From: Chitinophagaceae bacterium
GTDB lineage: Bacteria > Bacteroidota > Bacteroidia > Chitinophagales > Chitinophagaceae
NCBI GenBank assembly: GCA_016702745.1
Contig: JADJDJ010000005.1
Span: forward strand, 1-64,000
Length of the DNA: 64,000 bases
Direction of reading: 5' to 3'
Both the position numbers and the translations under genes were made by a program. Position 1 is the stretch's first letter, and the number at the start of each line of letters is the position of its first letter. The notes under the pieces were generated by a model, which saw only the letters and a program-made list of their open reading frames with translations, had not been told where the DNA came from and searched no databases. Shown here one piece after another: positions 28,376 through 37,699 of this stretch.

Positions 28376-28906
28376 ATGAGCACACCGGAAATAGTTGCCC
28401 GCGTTAAAGAAGCCATCGATACATGGGTTACGAAGGATAAAGGTAATCTTGAACGAAACCTTCACGAGGTAAACGCATCAGGACGTCTCACCTCTTTTTT
28501 AATTCCATTGTTTTCAGAATACGATGTTGATCCTGAGTATAATGGAGATATGGGAAAGCCCAATGATCGCAAAGCGCTGGAAATTGCAAAAAATAGAATC
28601 CGTGAAGTGCGTAAGAAAGTGCACAACGACGATAATTACGAATGTCGCCCAGATATTATTATTCATAAACGGCAGACAAATGATCATAATCTCGTAGTTA
28701 TCGAGGTAAAAAAGGACATACATCAGCAGGATGATAAAGATTATGATTTAATAAAACTGGAACATCTGACGATTGACCATCTCGGTAACCACTATAATTA
28801 CAAGCTCGGAGTTTCCGTCATAATCGGAACAGGTCAAAACGCAGGAAAATGGGAAATCAACTATTTCCAGGAGGGTGATCCCCGACAGGAAGATAAATTA
28901 AAATGA
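28376..28906 (+). CDS. PD-(D/E)XK nuclease-like protein
   Basis: 176 residues. The block CRPDIIIHKR (D93) followed after about 15 residues by VVIEVKK (E110, K112) matches the catalytic core of the PD-(D/E)XK superfamily (D...ExK on adjacent strands), with hydrophobic strands around both. The upstream helix could supply the further acidic residue (FSEYDVDPEYN). No DNA-binding or methylase partner is adjacent, so it is not a recognisable restriction enzyme. In a defence-rich island it may be a solitary nuclease effector. The fold call is from motif reading only. Confidence 0.55.
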   Translation: MSTPEIVARVKEAIDTWVTKDKGNLERNLHEVNASGRLTSFLIPLFSEYDVDPEYNGDMGKPNDRKALEIAKNRIREVRKKVHNDDNYECRPDIIIHKRQTNDHNLVVIEVKKDIHQQDDKDYDLIKLEHLTIDHLGNHYNYKLGVSVIIGTGQNAGKWEINYFQEGDPRQEDKLK

Positions 28907-29097
28907 GAGAGTTGTTCACCAATCCACGTTGCCTAATTTATTGGCCAGCGTGCGCATAATCAAATTTTTGCTAAGAGCAAAGATCTGGCTGACGAAAAAT
29001 GGCTCCATTCGTATGTATTGCCCTAACCGGTCCAAGCCAATTTGACAGTAAATAAGTATAAAAATGCCAATGGTATAATTTCTGGGGAATCTGTCCA

Positions 29098-29526
29098 ATG
29101 CAACTAAATCTAAAAATTGATATCATGAAAAATAGAGCTGTTTTGAGAAAAGCATTGGAAAATTTAAACTCAAAATTTATAAGTGAAGGTCAAATTTGTA
29201 TTGGGTTAAATAGATTTTCCAATTATCAAATTACCGATCCAGAGAATGATCTTTCTCTTTCATTATCAGGAATTTATTATGGAATAGATGGTTTTGAGCA
29301 TTGGGAAGGAATTTATTATGATCAGAAAAGGGATTTATTCTTCTACGTAGGGATGTCAGACCCTGATAAATTTTCAAATATTATGTCTGGCTTTTCAATA
29401 CAAGGCGATATGCTTAATCAAATGACAGAGGAGTTAAAGAATATTATAAAAGAAGCTAGTTTGAATAAAAGTAGAATTTGTGTAAACTACGCTGAATTGC
29501 CCAATTTTTTGAAACCTACTAACTAA
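29098..29526 (+). CDS. Hypothetical protein (142 aa)
   Basis: Not recognised. Acidic-to-neutral soluble protein with no signal peptide. A central aromatic segment (LSLSGIYYGIDGFEHWEGIYYDQKRDLFFYVG) suggests a beta-rich core. A later in-frame ATG at 29125 (MKNRAVLRKAL) may be the real start. AT-rich codon use fits the surrounding accessory island. Confidence 0.5.
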   Translation: MQLNLKIDIMKNRAVLRKALENLNSKFISEGQICIGLNRFSNYQITDPENDLSLSLSGIYYGIDGFEHWEGIYYDQKRDLFFYVGMSDPDKFSNIMSGFSIQGDMLNQMTEELKNIIKEASLNKSRICVNYAELPNFLKPTN

Positions 29527-29805
29527 CATTTATCGTAATACCACACTTATTGAACTTAAAGCGTTAGATAATATTTTTCGTAGAAGGAAAGGAGAGATCT
29601 TGAATATCAGAGCAAGATTATTAATCGTTACTTTTCTTCTTGTTTTGATATGATTTTGTTGTTGTTTTCCTTTGTTTGACTTTTTCCTGTTGCCACATTT
29701 GTTGCCTAATTGCTGAATGTGCTGAACATCAACTGAAAAGAATTCCTGTATCTGGAAGTAAGGATTACTTTTCTTCGCTAAAACCTAGATTCATTACTTT
29801 TAAAG

Positions 29806-30141
29806 ATGTTATATGCAGTTCTCGCCTTTATCACTGTCCTGATCGCCGGTTCCCTTATTTACCTGCTCTACAGAAGATCCCTGGCTACAAAAATAAAGAA
29901 AACCGGGATTCGGGTCAGGGGCATCATGGTCGAAGTAGTAGAGAAGCCTGCTCTTGCCAAGGATAAATTGGCCGGCCGTATCTATTTGCCTACGATCAGC
30001 TTCTTTACAACAGAAGGACAGGCTATCGTTGGCACGCCGGTACTGGGTTTTAAAAGCTTTAACGAAGTGGTTGTCCCCAGGAATGTAAATGTGATATATG
30101 ATCCCAAAAAACCCAGCATGTTTTGTGTGGAGATCGAATAG
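29806..30141 (+). CDS. Small membrane-anchored protein, DUF3592-like
   Basis: 111 residues: one N-terminal membrane helix (residues 2-21), a basic linker, then a beta-rich domain of about 85 residues (GIRVRGIMVEVVEK ... TISFFTTEGQ ... VNVIYDPKKPSMFCVE). The pattern of an RVRG strand, a TISFTT strand and a VYDPKKP end is typical of DUF3592-type proteins of unknown function. Stands alone. Confidence 0.6.
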   Translation: MLYAVLAFITVLIAGSLIYLLYRRSLATKIKKTGIRVRGIMVEVVEKPALAKDKLAGRIYLPTISFFTTEGQAIVGTPVLGFKSFNEVVVPRNVNVIYDPKKPSMFCVEIE

Positions 30142-30188
30142 GATAAAAATCGCTTTTCACCATTCCTTAACCAATGAGTCCACATTAA

Positions 30189-30213
30189 TGTCCTGAGTTG
30201 TAAATTCAGGACA
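30189..30213. repeat. Operator-like palindrome, related to the abiE core
   Basis: TGTCCTGA-GTTGTAAAT-TCAGGACA: eight-base perfect arms around a GAGTTGTAAATTC centre. A related copy is at 30582-30610, and the centre resembles the GAGTTTAAAACTC core upstream of abiEi. Confidence 0.5.
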
Positions 30214-30384
30214 ATTGAATGATCAGATGAGTATTACGACATGCAGTCCTGCTGACAGGGATTGAAAATATCCTATTTACCATTATAGGCGTATCTTTGT
30301 ACATTGATGAGCCAAATGGAAAAGCGGGAAAAACATACCCTTCATCCATCAATAAATAATTTACTAACCTAAAATTTAATTCTA

Positions 30385-30480
30385 ATGGCAAAAAAGAACG
30401 CTGAACCCAGAAAAAATAAGCCTACCAAAAGGAAAAGCTCAGCGCAGAAGAAAGCGGCTAAACAGAGAAAGCCACGCTGA
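30385..30480 (+). CDS. Very small basic protein (31 aa)
   Basis: An ORF of 31 codons from ATG 30385. More than a third of residues are Lys or Arg (MAKKNAEPRK... ending QRKPR), with no hydrophobic core. A terminator-like hairpin follows within 65 bases, which favours a real short transcript. It could be a nucleic-acid-binding peptide; the composition is all that supports this. Confidence 0.45.
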   Translation: MAKKNAEPRKNKPTKRKSSAQKKAAKQRKPR

Positions 30481-30519
30481 GTTCAAAACGTATAGAGCCC
30501 GGTTAAGAAATGGTAAAAA

Positions 30520-30553
30520 GTAAAAAAAGAGCTGCCGATGGGTGGCTTTTTTT
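30520..30553 (+). terminator. Probable rho-independent terminator
   Basis: AGCTGCC pairs with GGTGGCT (two G-U wobble pairs) around GATGG, with an A7 run before and a T7 run after. It lies just after the 31-codon basic ORF. Confidence 0.6.
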
Positions 30554-30581
30554 GTGCGGGGTAGTTTGGGCTTTTTTCGAA

Positions 30582-30610
30582 GTTGTCCCGAGTTGCAAAC
30601 TCATGACAAC
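30582..30610. repeat. Operator-like palindrome, second copy
   Basis: GTTGTCCCGAGTTGCAAAC begins a 29-bp imperfect palindrome ending CATGACAAC, sharing its pattern with 30189-30213. No gene start is close by. Confidence 0.45.
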
Positions 30611-31011
30611 AGGGATTGTGATATTATGCCATTTTTTTTGGTAGGACAATCAGTCATTGAGCTGTTAATATCGGGATAATATAAAAGTGAAGTTTAACCT
30701 TTCGCTCCATAAGTACGATAGCCTGAAAGCGAAAAGTAATTGTCTTTTATTGATAAATAACTCAATGATACAATTGCATATCTCAATATAATAATGAGCT
30801 AAGCCGTTTGGTAATTATAATAAAATATCATAATATAGCATAACTAACCATCCTGACTGCCATGACTGAAAATTCAATCATACAGCACCTGTACGTGTGC
30901 AACCCACTTGCTTTATTTTCCGTTAACATATATAGTAGCTCTAATGTTTCCTGCAAAAATCCTCTTATCGATCTTTGTCTGATATTTATAAATTTTTAGT
31001 AAACGATCAAC
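30611..31011. other. AT-rich intergenic region, nothing recognised
   Basis: About 400 bases of AT-rich sequence with short direct and inverted A/T strings and no frame longer than a few dozen codons. It probably holds the promoter of the downstream two-gene unit, but I could not point to a convincing TTG/TAnnTTTG pair. Confidence 0.4.
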
Positions 31012-32925
31012 ATGGAAAATAAAACGATAACAGATACCTCGGTTTATATAAAAGCGATAGCTGGCGCAATACTATTTCTTGCCACAGGTCTCCTGCTGAC
31101 ATCGGACTGGATCAATCTTAGCGAAAGAACTGCAATCCTGTTATTACAATGTTTTATTCTAGGCATGGTAATACTTGCCATTTCTTTTAAAGGTTATTAT
31201 TTTGAGCACCCGGCCAGCGAAGATGAACTGCCTGGAAAATTTTTACTCTTCGGCGCTGCAATTGTTCCTACAGCGCTTATTTTTTTTGCGGACTCCTCTT
31301 ACCAGGAATTATTTTTTTTCATCAGCTTTATAGTTGGAATTTGCTTTATGCTCCTGCATGGTGTCAGTTTTAAAAAGGAAAATTATTTATTAAGTTTCCT
31401 GACTTCTGTGTGGGTATTGCTTGGCGTGATTGTACTGGTAAAGAGAAACCAACTTTTACCCGAACGGTTTTTTAATGAGCTTTCTTTTTTGCGACTCGAC
31501 ATTATTCATTCGATACGCATGGTTGTTCTTGCTGGCATCGGGGTACAGTTACTAATTACATGTTTAGTGGAAGCTGTTAAGCCAGAAAATAAAATTTTAA
31601 CACCCCGTCCTTTGGGGAAAATTCCACTACCTGCTGAAATTGATAATTATCATATACTTCTGCGTCCTTTTTTATGGATGGGCTACCTAGGGATCCTCTT
31701 CCTGAATATTCTATTATTTCTAGTCAATATGAGTTTAACCGTATTGCGTATCATAGCAGATTCTATACTCCGTTTCGGGTGGCAGTTAATCTTGAATATT
31801 ATTAAATTATTCACCGGATGGCGTTCTATTATATTTTTCATCGTTCTTTATCTTGTATGTTTTAGTATTCCTTTTATCATTAAGGTAAATTCATCACTGC
31901 TTGTAAATTATATACGGGGAACGAACCTTAATTTTGTACAAGTCCTTTTACAAGGTGGGATATTACTGGTTGCCATCTTTGTTTTTCGTTTATTAGTTAC
32001 ATTCCAATTTTGTATCATTAAAGAATTGAGACCCAGCAAAACTCCCGCCAACAAATCACGGGAACCAACAATTCCTCTTTATTTCCTGGAAAAAACTTAT
32101 ACGGAGAACTTCACCCCGGTAATCTATTGTTTTGTTTTTTATACATTTTTTATCACCCTAACCAGTCTTCTTCTTTCTGGTATTACCTATTTATTTAATG
32201 CAACATTCCGGTTACAGGGCTATGCCTCAATTGGCAAATTAACACTCTACTGTGTTATCCTAATCAGCATAGCTATAGTAATTATGATACCATTTATTTT
32301 TTTCAATCCGAAGTTTGGAAAAAATGAGATTCAGAGGGAAGAAACCTATTATTTTGCCTTCGCAACGCTCGACTGGCCTCGTTTCTGGAGTAAGTCATGG
32401 GTACTCGCTATATTTATTGGAATTGCAGTAGCCTTCTCTTTGTTCGGGCAGCCACATCAATGGTTCGATAAAGAAAATGAAAAAAAAGGTCTAGTTACTG
32501 CTGATAGTTTGCGGTTGCATTTTATAAGCGATAGACTGAATATTTTACGACGTAAGCAGGATTCAGTGAGAGAGGCACAAAAAAACGCTCCGCAAACTGA
32601 ACCTGACACACAGGTAAACGATGCAGCAGTATCACCTACGGAAGAAAAACCAATGCCTGTTGAAGAAACGAAGGATCAATTTCTCACTCAACCGGGAGGA
32701 GAAAAAAATATTCCAGAAATAGCAGTCATTAATAGCATCCTGCAGAATGTCCGAATCAGTATACGTGCCCAGGAATACGGTTACGCTATTAACCTTCTGG
32801 ACCAGGCATTGGCCATGGGAATTGTTTCTAAAAATCTCCGGAAAAGCCTGACGGATGCGCGAACCTATATTAAAGGTGGAGAATACACAGATGCTATAAG
32901 AATACTGAATCAAATTAAACTATAA
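31012..32925 (+). CDS. Large polytopic membrane protein of unknown function (637 aa)
   Basis: About twelve predicted helices between residues 10 and 480, in two groups split by a cytoplasmic or periplasmic loop near 335-365 (IIKELRPSKTPANKSREPTI). The C-terminal 155 residues are soluble: a charged linker (KKNAPQTEPDTQVND...) and then a helical repeat-like end (YAINLLDQALAMGIVSKNL, DAIRILNQIKL) reminiscent of TPR helices. No transporter signature was recognised. The next gene starts one base after the stop and also has a short TPR-like helix pair, so the two probably act together. Confidence 0.75.
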   Translation: MENKTITDTSVYIKAIAGAILFLATGLLLTSDWINLSERTAILLLQCFILGMVILAISFKGYYFEHPASEDELPGKFLLFGAAIVPTALIFFADSSYQELFFFISFIVGICFMLLHGVSFKKENYLLSFLTSVWVLLGVIVLVKRNQLLPERFFNELSFLRLDIIHSIRMVVLAGIGVQLLITCLVEAVKPENKILTPRPLGKIPLPAEIDNYHILLRPFLWMGYLGILFLNILLFLVNMSLTVLRIIADSILRFGWQLILNIIKLFTGWRSIIFFIVLYLVCFSIPFIIKVNSSLLVNYIRGTNLNFVQVLLQGGILLVAIFVFRLLVTFQFCIIKELRPSKTPANKSREPTIPLYFLEKTYTENFTPVIYCFVFYTFFITLTSLLLSGITYLFNATFRLQGYASIGKLTLYCVILISIAIVIMIPFIFFNPKFGKNEIQREETYYFAFATLDWPRFWSKSWVLAIFIGIAVAFSLFGQPHQWFDKENEKKGLVTADSLRLHFISDRLNILRRKQDSVREAQKNAPQTEPDTQVNDAAVSPTEEKPMPVEETKDQFLTQPGGEKNIPEIAVINSILQNVRISIRAQEYGYAINLLDQALAMGIVSKNLRKSLTDARTYIKGGEYTDAIRILNQIKL

Positions 32926-32926
32926 C

Positions 32927-33574
32927 ATGAGAGCAATTATTTTAGTTTTATGCTTTTTCCTTTTTTGTAGTAGTACCGGTGCACAGAAAATGGAGTGCTA
33001 TAACCGGCTTCTGCAGCGCGGAATTGAAGAGTATAATAAAAATAATTTAGATCAGGCCATTCTGAAATGGCAGGCGGCTAAAGAATGCCCCGGGATAACA
33101 AGTAAGGAAAATAAAGTCCTTGATGAATGGATCGGCCAAACGAAAAAACAAATACCACTGAGAGCGAAGCAATCGCCTGACAGTGGAAAAATTATTATCA
33201 TTAGGGATACACTAATTCGGAATTTTATCCGTATCGATACGTTGATTGTTGAGAAGCAGAAAATTGTTTACCGTGATAAACCCGAGCCTTACCATGTATA
33301 CGGAAAGGGAAATTGCAAGGTGGTTATATATAGTACTTGCGGTAACCGTGGGTCGATAATGGTTTGGATTGATGGAAACTATGTAGGGGTACTTAATAAT
33401 TATTTTAGTGAATCAATTCCCGATCCTGATTGTGATAATATTTATACTGTGCAGAAAATAACAGTTTCGGGGGTACATCATATTCAAACAAGAGACGCTC
33501 ATAATGGCACCACGGATTTTTATATCACTGTGAAAGAAGATGCCTGTTACCTTAATTCGATTGGCTGCAAATAA
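32927..33574 (+). CDS. Exported TPR-like protein of unknown function
   Basis: 215 residues. Signal peptide of about 19 residues (hydrophobic AIILVLCFFLFCSS, cut near TGA-Q). The region 24-60 (YNRLLQRGIEEYNKNNLDQAILKWQAAKEC) is a TPR-like helix pair. The C-terminal 100 residues are beta-rich with several cysteines (GNCKVVIYSTCGNRG, DPDCDNIY, DACYLNSIGCK), probably disulfide-bonded outside the cytoplasm. Forms a two-gene unit with the membrane protein upstream. Confidence 0.7.
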   Translation: MRAIILVLCFFLFCSSTGAQKMECYNRLLQRGIEEYNKNNLDQAILKWQAAKECPGITSKENKVLDEWIGQTKKQIPLRAKQSPDSGKIIIIRDTLIRNFIRIDTLIVEKQKIVYRDKPEPYHVYGKGNCKVVIYSTCGNRGSIMVWIDGNYVGVLNNYFSESIPDPDCDNIYTVQKITVSGVHHIQTRDAHNGTTDFYITVKEDACYLNSIGCK

Positions 33575-33667
33575 ATTTGGGATCTGTAAATCTTCAGCTT
33601 AAAGTGTACCACTAATTTAGTATCTTAAGAGAGTGTTTCCTAATTGTTTAACTTAAAAAAGAATAAA

Positions 33668-34007
33668 ATGGAAACAAAATCTAAGAAGCAAACTCCTGAG
33701 AATTTTGTAAAGGATGTCCGCAGAAAGGCCAGGCGCCTGTTTACCTCTGAGCAAAAGATCCTGATAGTAATGGAAGCTATCCGCGGTGAGAACTCTGTAT
33801 CTGAGATCTGCCGCAAGTACGGGATTCATCAAACCCAGTTTTACAAATGGAATAAACAGTTCCTGGAAGCAGGGAAAAGCGGCTGGCCGGTGATACTACC
33901 CGTGAAGCCACCTCGGACGAAGTAGCGGATTTACGAAAAGAGAATCAGCGACTTAAGGAAATGGTTGCTGATCTGATGCTGCGCTATGATATTGTAAAAA
34001 AGCTTAA
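33668..34007 (+). CDS. IS3-type transposase OrfA (frameshift)
   Basis: Helix-turn-helix protein that binds IS ends. Residues (from ATG 33668) include KARRLFTSEQKILIVMEAI and SEICRKYGIHQTQFYKWNKQF, a typical IS3 OrfA recognition domain, followed by a leucine-zipper-like helix (ADLRKENQRLKEMVADLM). The open frame as read stops at 33925; one more G near 33879 restores the zipper region. The slippery motif A-AAA-AAG lies at 33996-34002, at the junction to orfB, and the exact end of orfA is uncertain. Confidence 0.72.
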
Positions 34008-34041
34008 CCATTTTGGAATAAACGAAAAATGGAAGAAGTAT

Positions 34042-34970
34042 ATGCGATTATCAGCAGCAGAGAAATATGAAATCATTCAGCTTGTTGACCGCTCAGAACT
34101 TGGGGTCAACAGGACACTGAAGGAAATGGGCATCCACAAGAGCACATTTTACAAATGGTACCAGGCGTACCTTGCTAACGGACTAGATGGCCTTCAACCA
34201 CATAAGAGAACTCGCAGGCAGTGGAACTCCATACCAGATGCTCAAAAGCAGCTGGTGGTGGAAGTGGCCCTGGATCACCCTGTTCTCTCTCCGAGGGAAC
34301 TGTCAGTAAAATTAACGGATGAGCAAAAGGTATTCATCTCTGAAAGCAGCGTCTACCGGATTTTAAAGAGCAGAGGGCTGATCACAACACCCATGCACAT
34401 TTTGCTGTCAGCATCCAATGAGTTTAAGGATAAGACTCATTTTGTACATGACATGTGGCAGACGGATTTTACCTATTTTAAAATCATTGGATGGGGATGG
34501 TATTACTTGAGCACGATCCTCGACGATTACAGCCGCTATATCGTCCACTGGGAGCTCTGCCGGGACATGAAAGCAAGCGATGTTGAAAGAACCGTGGATC
34601 GGGCTCTGGCAGCTGCAGGACTTAAAAATGGGCAACGACCAAAGTTGCTCTCCGACAATGGATCCTGTTACATATCTGCTGATCTGAAGAAGTACCTGTT
34701 CTCAAAAAGATCAAACCCATCCATGGGCGGGCGAATCATCCTCAAACTCAAGGGAAGATCGAACGCTACCACCGAAGTATGAAAAACATAGTTAAGCTGG
34801 ATAACTATTACTGCCCGGAGGAACTAAATGAAGCACTGGAAAAATTTGTAAACTATTACAATCACCACCGGTATCATGAATCACTGGATAACGTTACTCC
34901 TGCAGATGTATACTTCGGTAAAAAGGATCAAATCCTGAAACGGAGAGAAAAGATTAAGGCAAAAATATGA
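34042..34970 (+). CDS. IS3-type transposase OrfB, DDE integrase (frameshift)
   Basis: Catalytic half of the transposase. Helix-turn-helix start (AEKYEIIQLVDRSELGVNRTLKEMG), then the rve integrase fold. The DDE residues are visible as D in MWQTDFTYF, D in LLSDNGSCY and E in QGKIERYHRSM. The frame breaks at A34704-34708; one more A gives FSKKIKPIHGRANHPQTQG and joins the part ending at 34970 (NYYNHHRYHESLDNVTPADVYFG), the usual IS3 end. Confidence 0.85.
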
Positions 34971-35455
34971 GTTACAGAAGGGCACTATACTTTACTGATA
35001 AACTAAGTTTTATTAATCCAACCCTATAAAACTAAAAATATTTAATAACTTAAATCCTGGAAATACTCTCTAACAGAAAGTACACTTTGTTTTGACGACA
35101 TACAGAAAATGTAAATAAATTTTCATTGTTAGCAAGTAATATAGCTCGAATTACGATATTACTTCCAGACTGAACTTCAGTGCTGAGCTAGGTAACATTG
35201 CAATTAAAAAATTATTTTAGATTCATAGACGTCAAGGTCTGACTGCAGCAGTCTTGGAAATAAATTTCTCCGGCTTAACGGTTGAAGGTTCAATGCCTAT
35301 CTTACTATTTACCAACACGATATTTGTTGAAACCACACAAGAACAGTAAAAAACTATTTGGTATTCATATTATTATTTGGATTTCTTCCCCCACGAGTCC
35401 TCTGCAGAGAATGCGCGGGATTTTAAAAAGATTTAAAAATCGCAGACCCCAACCC
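34971..35455. other. IS right end and AT-rich intergenic region
   Basis: Holds the IS right terminal repeat (to 35088), then about 370 bases without a credible gene before the minus-strand lipoprotein gene. Confidence 0.5.
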
Positions 35456-36413
35456 CTACCTCCCATAACTATAATAATACGCTTCCCTTGCCCAAAACGC
35501 CCCCGTCTCCGTAATCACATTCGCTGTCATTTTTTTCGGCAACCCCGTTCCATAGTATTCCGTTTGATAATTGTAAGTACCTAAGTAAAAACCGGAGACC
35601 TGCAACACTAATTTTGAAGCTTGTTTAGCGGACTGAAAGAGAATAGCAGGGACCAGAAATTCTGTGTTGGAGCTGACATCGGCATGTTTGGCAACATAAT
35701 CCCAGAAAATAGCTTCATTGCCCAGGGCAATAGCAGACGGACTGCCGGTTAATGTGTATTTGTAGGATTGCACCAATGACCAGAAAACACCCTGTGTGCG
35801 GATATGGTCAATCTGGGTGATATCACCGGAGGGGTTGTACTTATAGGCTTCTTTTTCTGCATCCGTACTAAAGGAATAAATGGGATTGATCACGGAATCA
35901 ATCCGGTTGCCGGTTGTTTTAATAAAGAAACTATCCACATCGTTAAGCGGATCATTCAGCATGGATGTTCTCATTAAAATAGGATATCCGGAAGCATTAT
36001 ATTTTATCTCCAGATCTAATTGGGATATATCCGTAACCGAATCAGTGGATACTGCCCAGCTTCGGCAATGAATGGCCGTCAGCTGATTATTGTTTCTTTC
36101 AAATAAAAAATCATGCATGAAGAAATCGTTGTGGTTTAAACGGATCCGTTTGATCTTCCCCAAAGAATCATAGGCCAAAACGAATGATGCTGGAGTCCAT
36201 CTTGGGCGGATAGGTTAAATCAACCGCCCTCCGGTCATACACATAGGTAACCGACCTGGGTTTGGTTCCTGTATTGTCTTCCACAATTTCAGGAAAAGGG
36301 AAGGGATCGGTATACGGCACTGGTCCCGTATCGGGCTCACAGCCAGTGAAGGCTAGTGAGGTGATAATAAGAAAACAGTATAAAATTGAACAGGGAGATT
36401 TTGAAAAATGCAT
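35456..36413 (-). CDS. Putative lipoprotein of unknown function (one frameshift)
   Basis: About 318 residues when rejoined. The start MHFSKSPCSILYCF and lipobox LAFTGC give a lipoprotein signal. A proline-rich linker follows (TGPVPYTDPFPFPE), then a mostly beta domain with a repeated YNxSGxxI/L-type strand pattern (KYNASGYPIL, KYNPSGDITQI), similar to large Bacteroidota cell-surface lipoproteins. The frame is interrupted near 36173-36180 (a T run). The N-terminal piece ends at 36168 and the rest continues in another frame. Outer-surface location is inferred. Confidence 0.6.
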
Positions 36414-36528
36414 AGTATCAAATATAAGCAATAATATTTGGCTGGCAGCCCGCCACGATTCTCACAGCAGGAGCAGATCGCAATCATTTATTTTCGGTAA
36501 CTTCATCAGTAACCCAAATAATGATGGA

Positions 36529-37428
36529 ATGAAAATAATCAACCACCGGATTTTTCTTTTTGGAGTCATGGCCCTTTTTTTGCTCAGCGGCTGCCAATCA
36601 AAACCCAGGTCCCAACCTGAATCCTGGGAACCCCTTTTCAATAACAAAGACCTCTCCGGCTGGGATATTAAGATCAAAGACTTCCCCCTCAACGATAATT
36701 ACAAAAACACTTTTCGTGTGGCCGATAGTATGATCCGGGTAGTGTACAGCGACTATGAAAAGTTCGATAGCCATTTCGGGCATCTCTATACAAAAGCTCC
36801 CTATTCTTATTATAAACTCCGGATGCAATACCGCTTTACCGGGGATCACCTGGCCGATGCCCCTTCCTGGGCCGATCGCAATAGCGGGGTGATGCTGCAT
36901 TCGCAGTCGGCGGCATCTATGGGATCGAACCAGGATTTCCCCGTTTCCCTGGAATTTCAGTTCCTCTGTGGCAATGGAAAAGATACCGTGAGTACGGGGA
37001 ATGTCTGTACACCGGGTACCGTGATTGATGTGAATGGTAAACGCTATACCGCGCATATTCAGAAATCAAATAGCAAGACCTATCTGAAAGATGAATGGGT
37101 TTCAGTGATTGCAGAAGTATATGGCGATTCACTGATCCGGCATATCGTGAACGGAGATACCGTATTGACTTATACCAATGCACAAATAGGAGAGGGACTG
37201 ATCGCTTCCGACTTTGGCTGGAAAAGAGGGAATGTGCCCGATAGTATGTACTGGATCAGTCGGGCGAATACACCGCTCAAAGAAGGCTATATCGCCCTGC
37301 AGGCCGAAAGCCAGCCGGTGGATTTCAGGAGGATTGAGATATTGAACCTGGTGGGATGCATGGATCCGAAGGCTAAAAATAATAAGAGCTATTATTTGAA
37401 AGCGGATAATAAGCAGTGTGAGTATTAG
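36529..37428 (+). CDS. DUF1080 (3-keto-disaccharide hydrolase-like) lipoprotein
   Basis: 299 residues from ATG 36529 (MKIINHRIFLFG). Lipobox FLLSGC gives a lipoprotein signal. The DUF1080 concanavalin-like jelly-roll starts at WEPLFNNKDLSGWDIK, contains NSGVMLHSQ (residues about 125-133) and VSLEFQFLCGNG, and ends EGYIALQAESQPVDFRRIEI, all family hallmarks. Members bind or hydrolyse glycosides, including 3-keto-glucosides. It is followed by a Cys-containing tail (GCMDPKAKNN). Confidence 0.85.
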   Translation: MKIINHRIFLFGVMALFLLSGCQSKPRSQPESWEPLFNNKDLSGWDIKIKDFPLNDNYKNTFRVADSMIRVVYSDYEKFDSHFGHLYTKAPYSYYKLRMQYRFTGDHLADAPSWADRNSGVMLHSQSAASMGSNQDFPVSLEFQFLCGNGKDTVSTGNVCTPGTVIDVNGKRYTAHIQKSNSKTYLKDEWVSVIAEVYGDSLIRHIVNGDTVLTYTNAQIGEGLIASDFGWKRGNVPDSMYWISRANTPLKEGYIALQAESQPVDFRRIEILNLVGCMDPKAKNNKSYYLKADNKQCEY

Positions 37429-37446
37429 GGTTTTTTTCACCATAGA

Positions 37447-37550
37447 ATTTAACCGCTAAGACGCGAAGGCGCGAGGATTCGCAAGGATTTCACCGCCCGC
37501 AGGGTCCTATGGACGAAGACGCAATGGCGCGAAGAATCGCAAGGAACTCC
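37447..37550. repeat. Dispersed AACCGC/GACGC repeat
   Basis: AACCGCTAAGACGCGAAGGCGCGA and a partly repeated second half (GACGAAGACGCAATGGCGCGA, from about 37513). It is related to the inverted repeat between nuoF and nuoG (2564-2638). Confidence 0.6.
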
Positions 37551-37607
37551 TAATCGTTGCAATATATCATTAACGCCAATTAAGTAAGCCCTACTAGCCA
37601 CTCGCTA

Positions 37608-37695
37608 CTCGCCACCCTCCTTCGCAAATGCTTCGGCGGGCAAGCTCGCCACTCGCCACCCTCCTTCGCAAATGCTTCGGCGGGCAAGCTCGCCA
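37608..37695. repeat. 44-bp tandem repeat, two copies
   Basis: CTCGCCACCCTCCTTCGCAA starts at 37608 and again at 37652, period 44, near-perfect over both units. It contains GCTTCGGCGGGCAAGC, giving each copy a small hairpin. Lies just after the 3' end of the minus-strand glutaminase-like gene. Confidence 0.8.
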
Positions 37696-37699
37696 CTCG

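Larger units (their letters stand above)
33600..35088 (+). mobile_element. IS3-family insertion sequence
   Basis: About 1.49 kb with orfA and orfB of an IS3-type transposase. Left end AAAGTGTACC (33601) and right end GTACACTTT (35080-35088) are inverted. A second shared block, AGAGAGTGTTTCC on the left and GGAAATACTCTC on the right, adds support. No clear target duplication was seen. With the run-length errors corrected, both ORFs are complete, so the element could be active. Confidence 0.82.

Noticed and set aside
28916..29098. Minus-strand 60-codon ORF
   Set aside because: Short, no family, no ribosome binding site, and the opposite strand is equally open in part.
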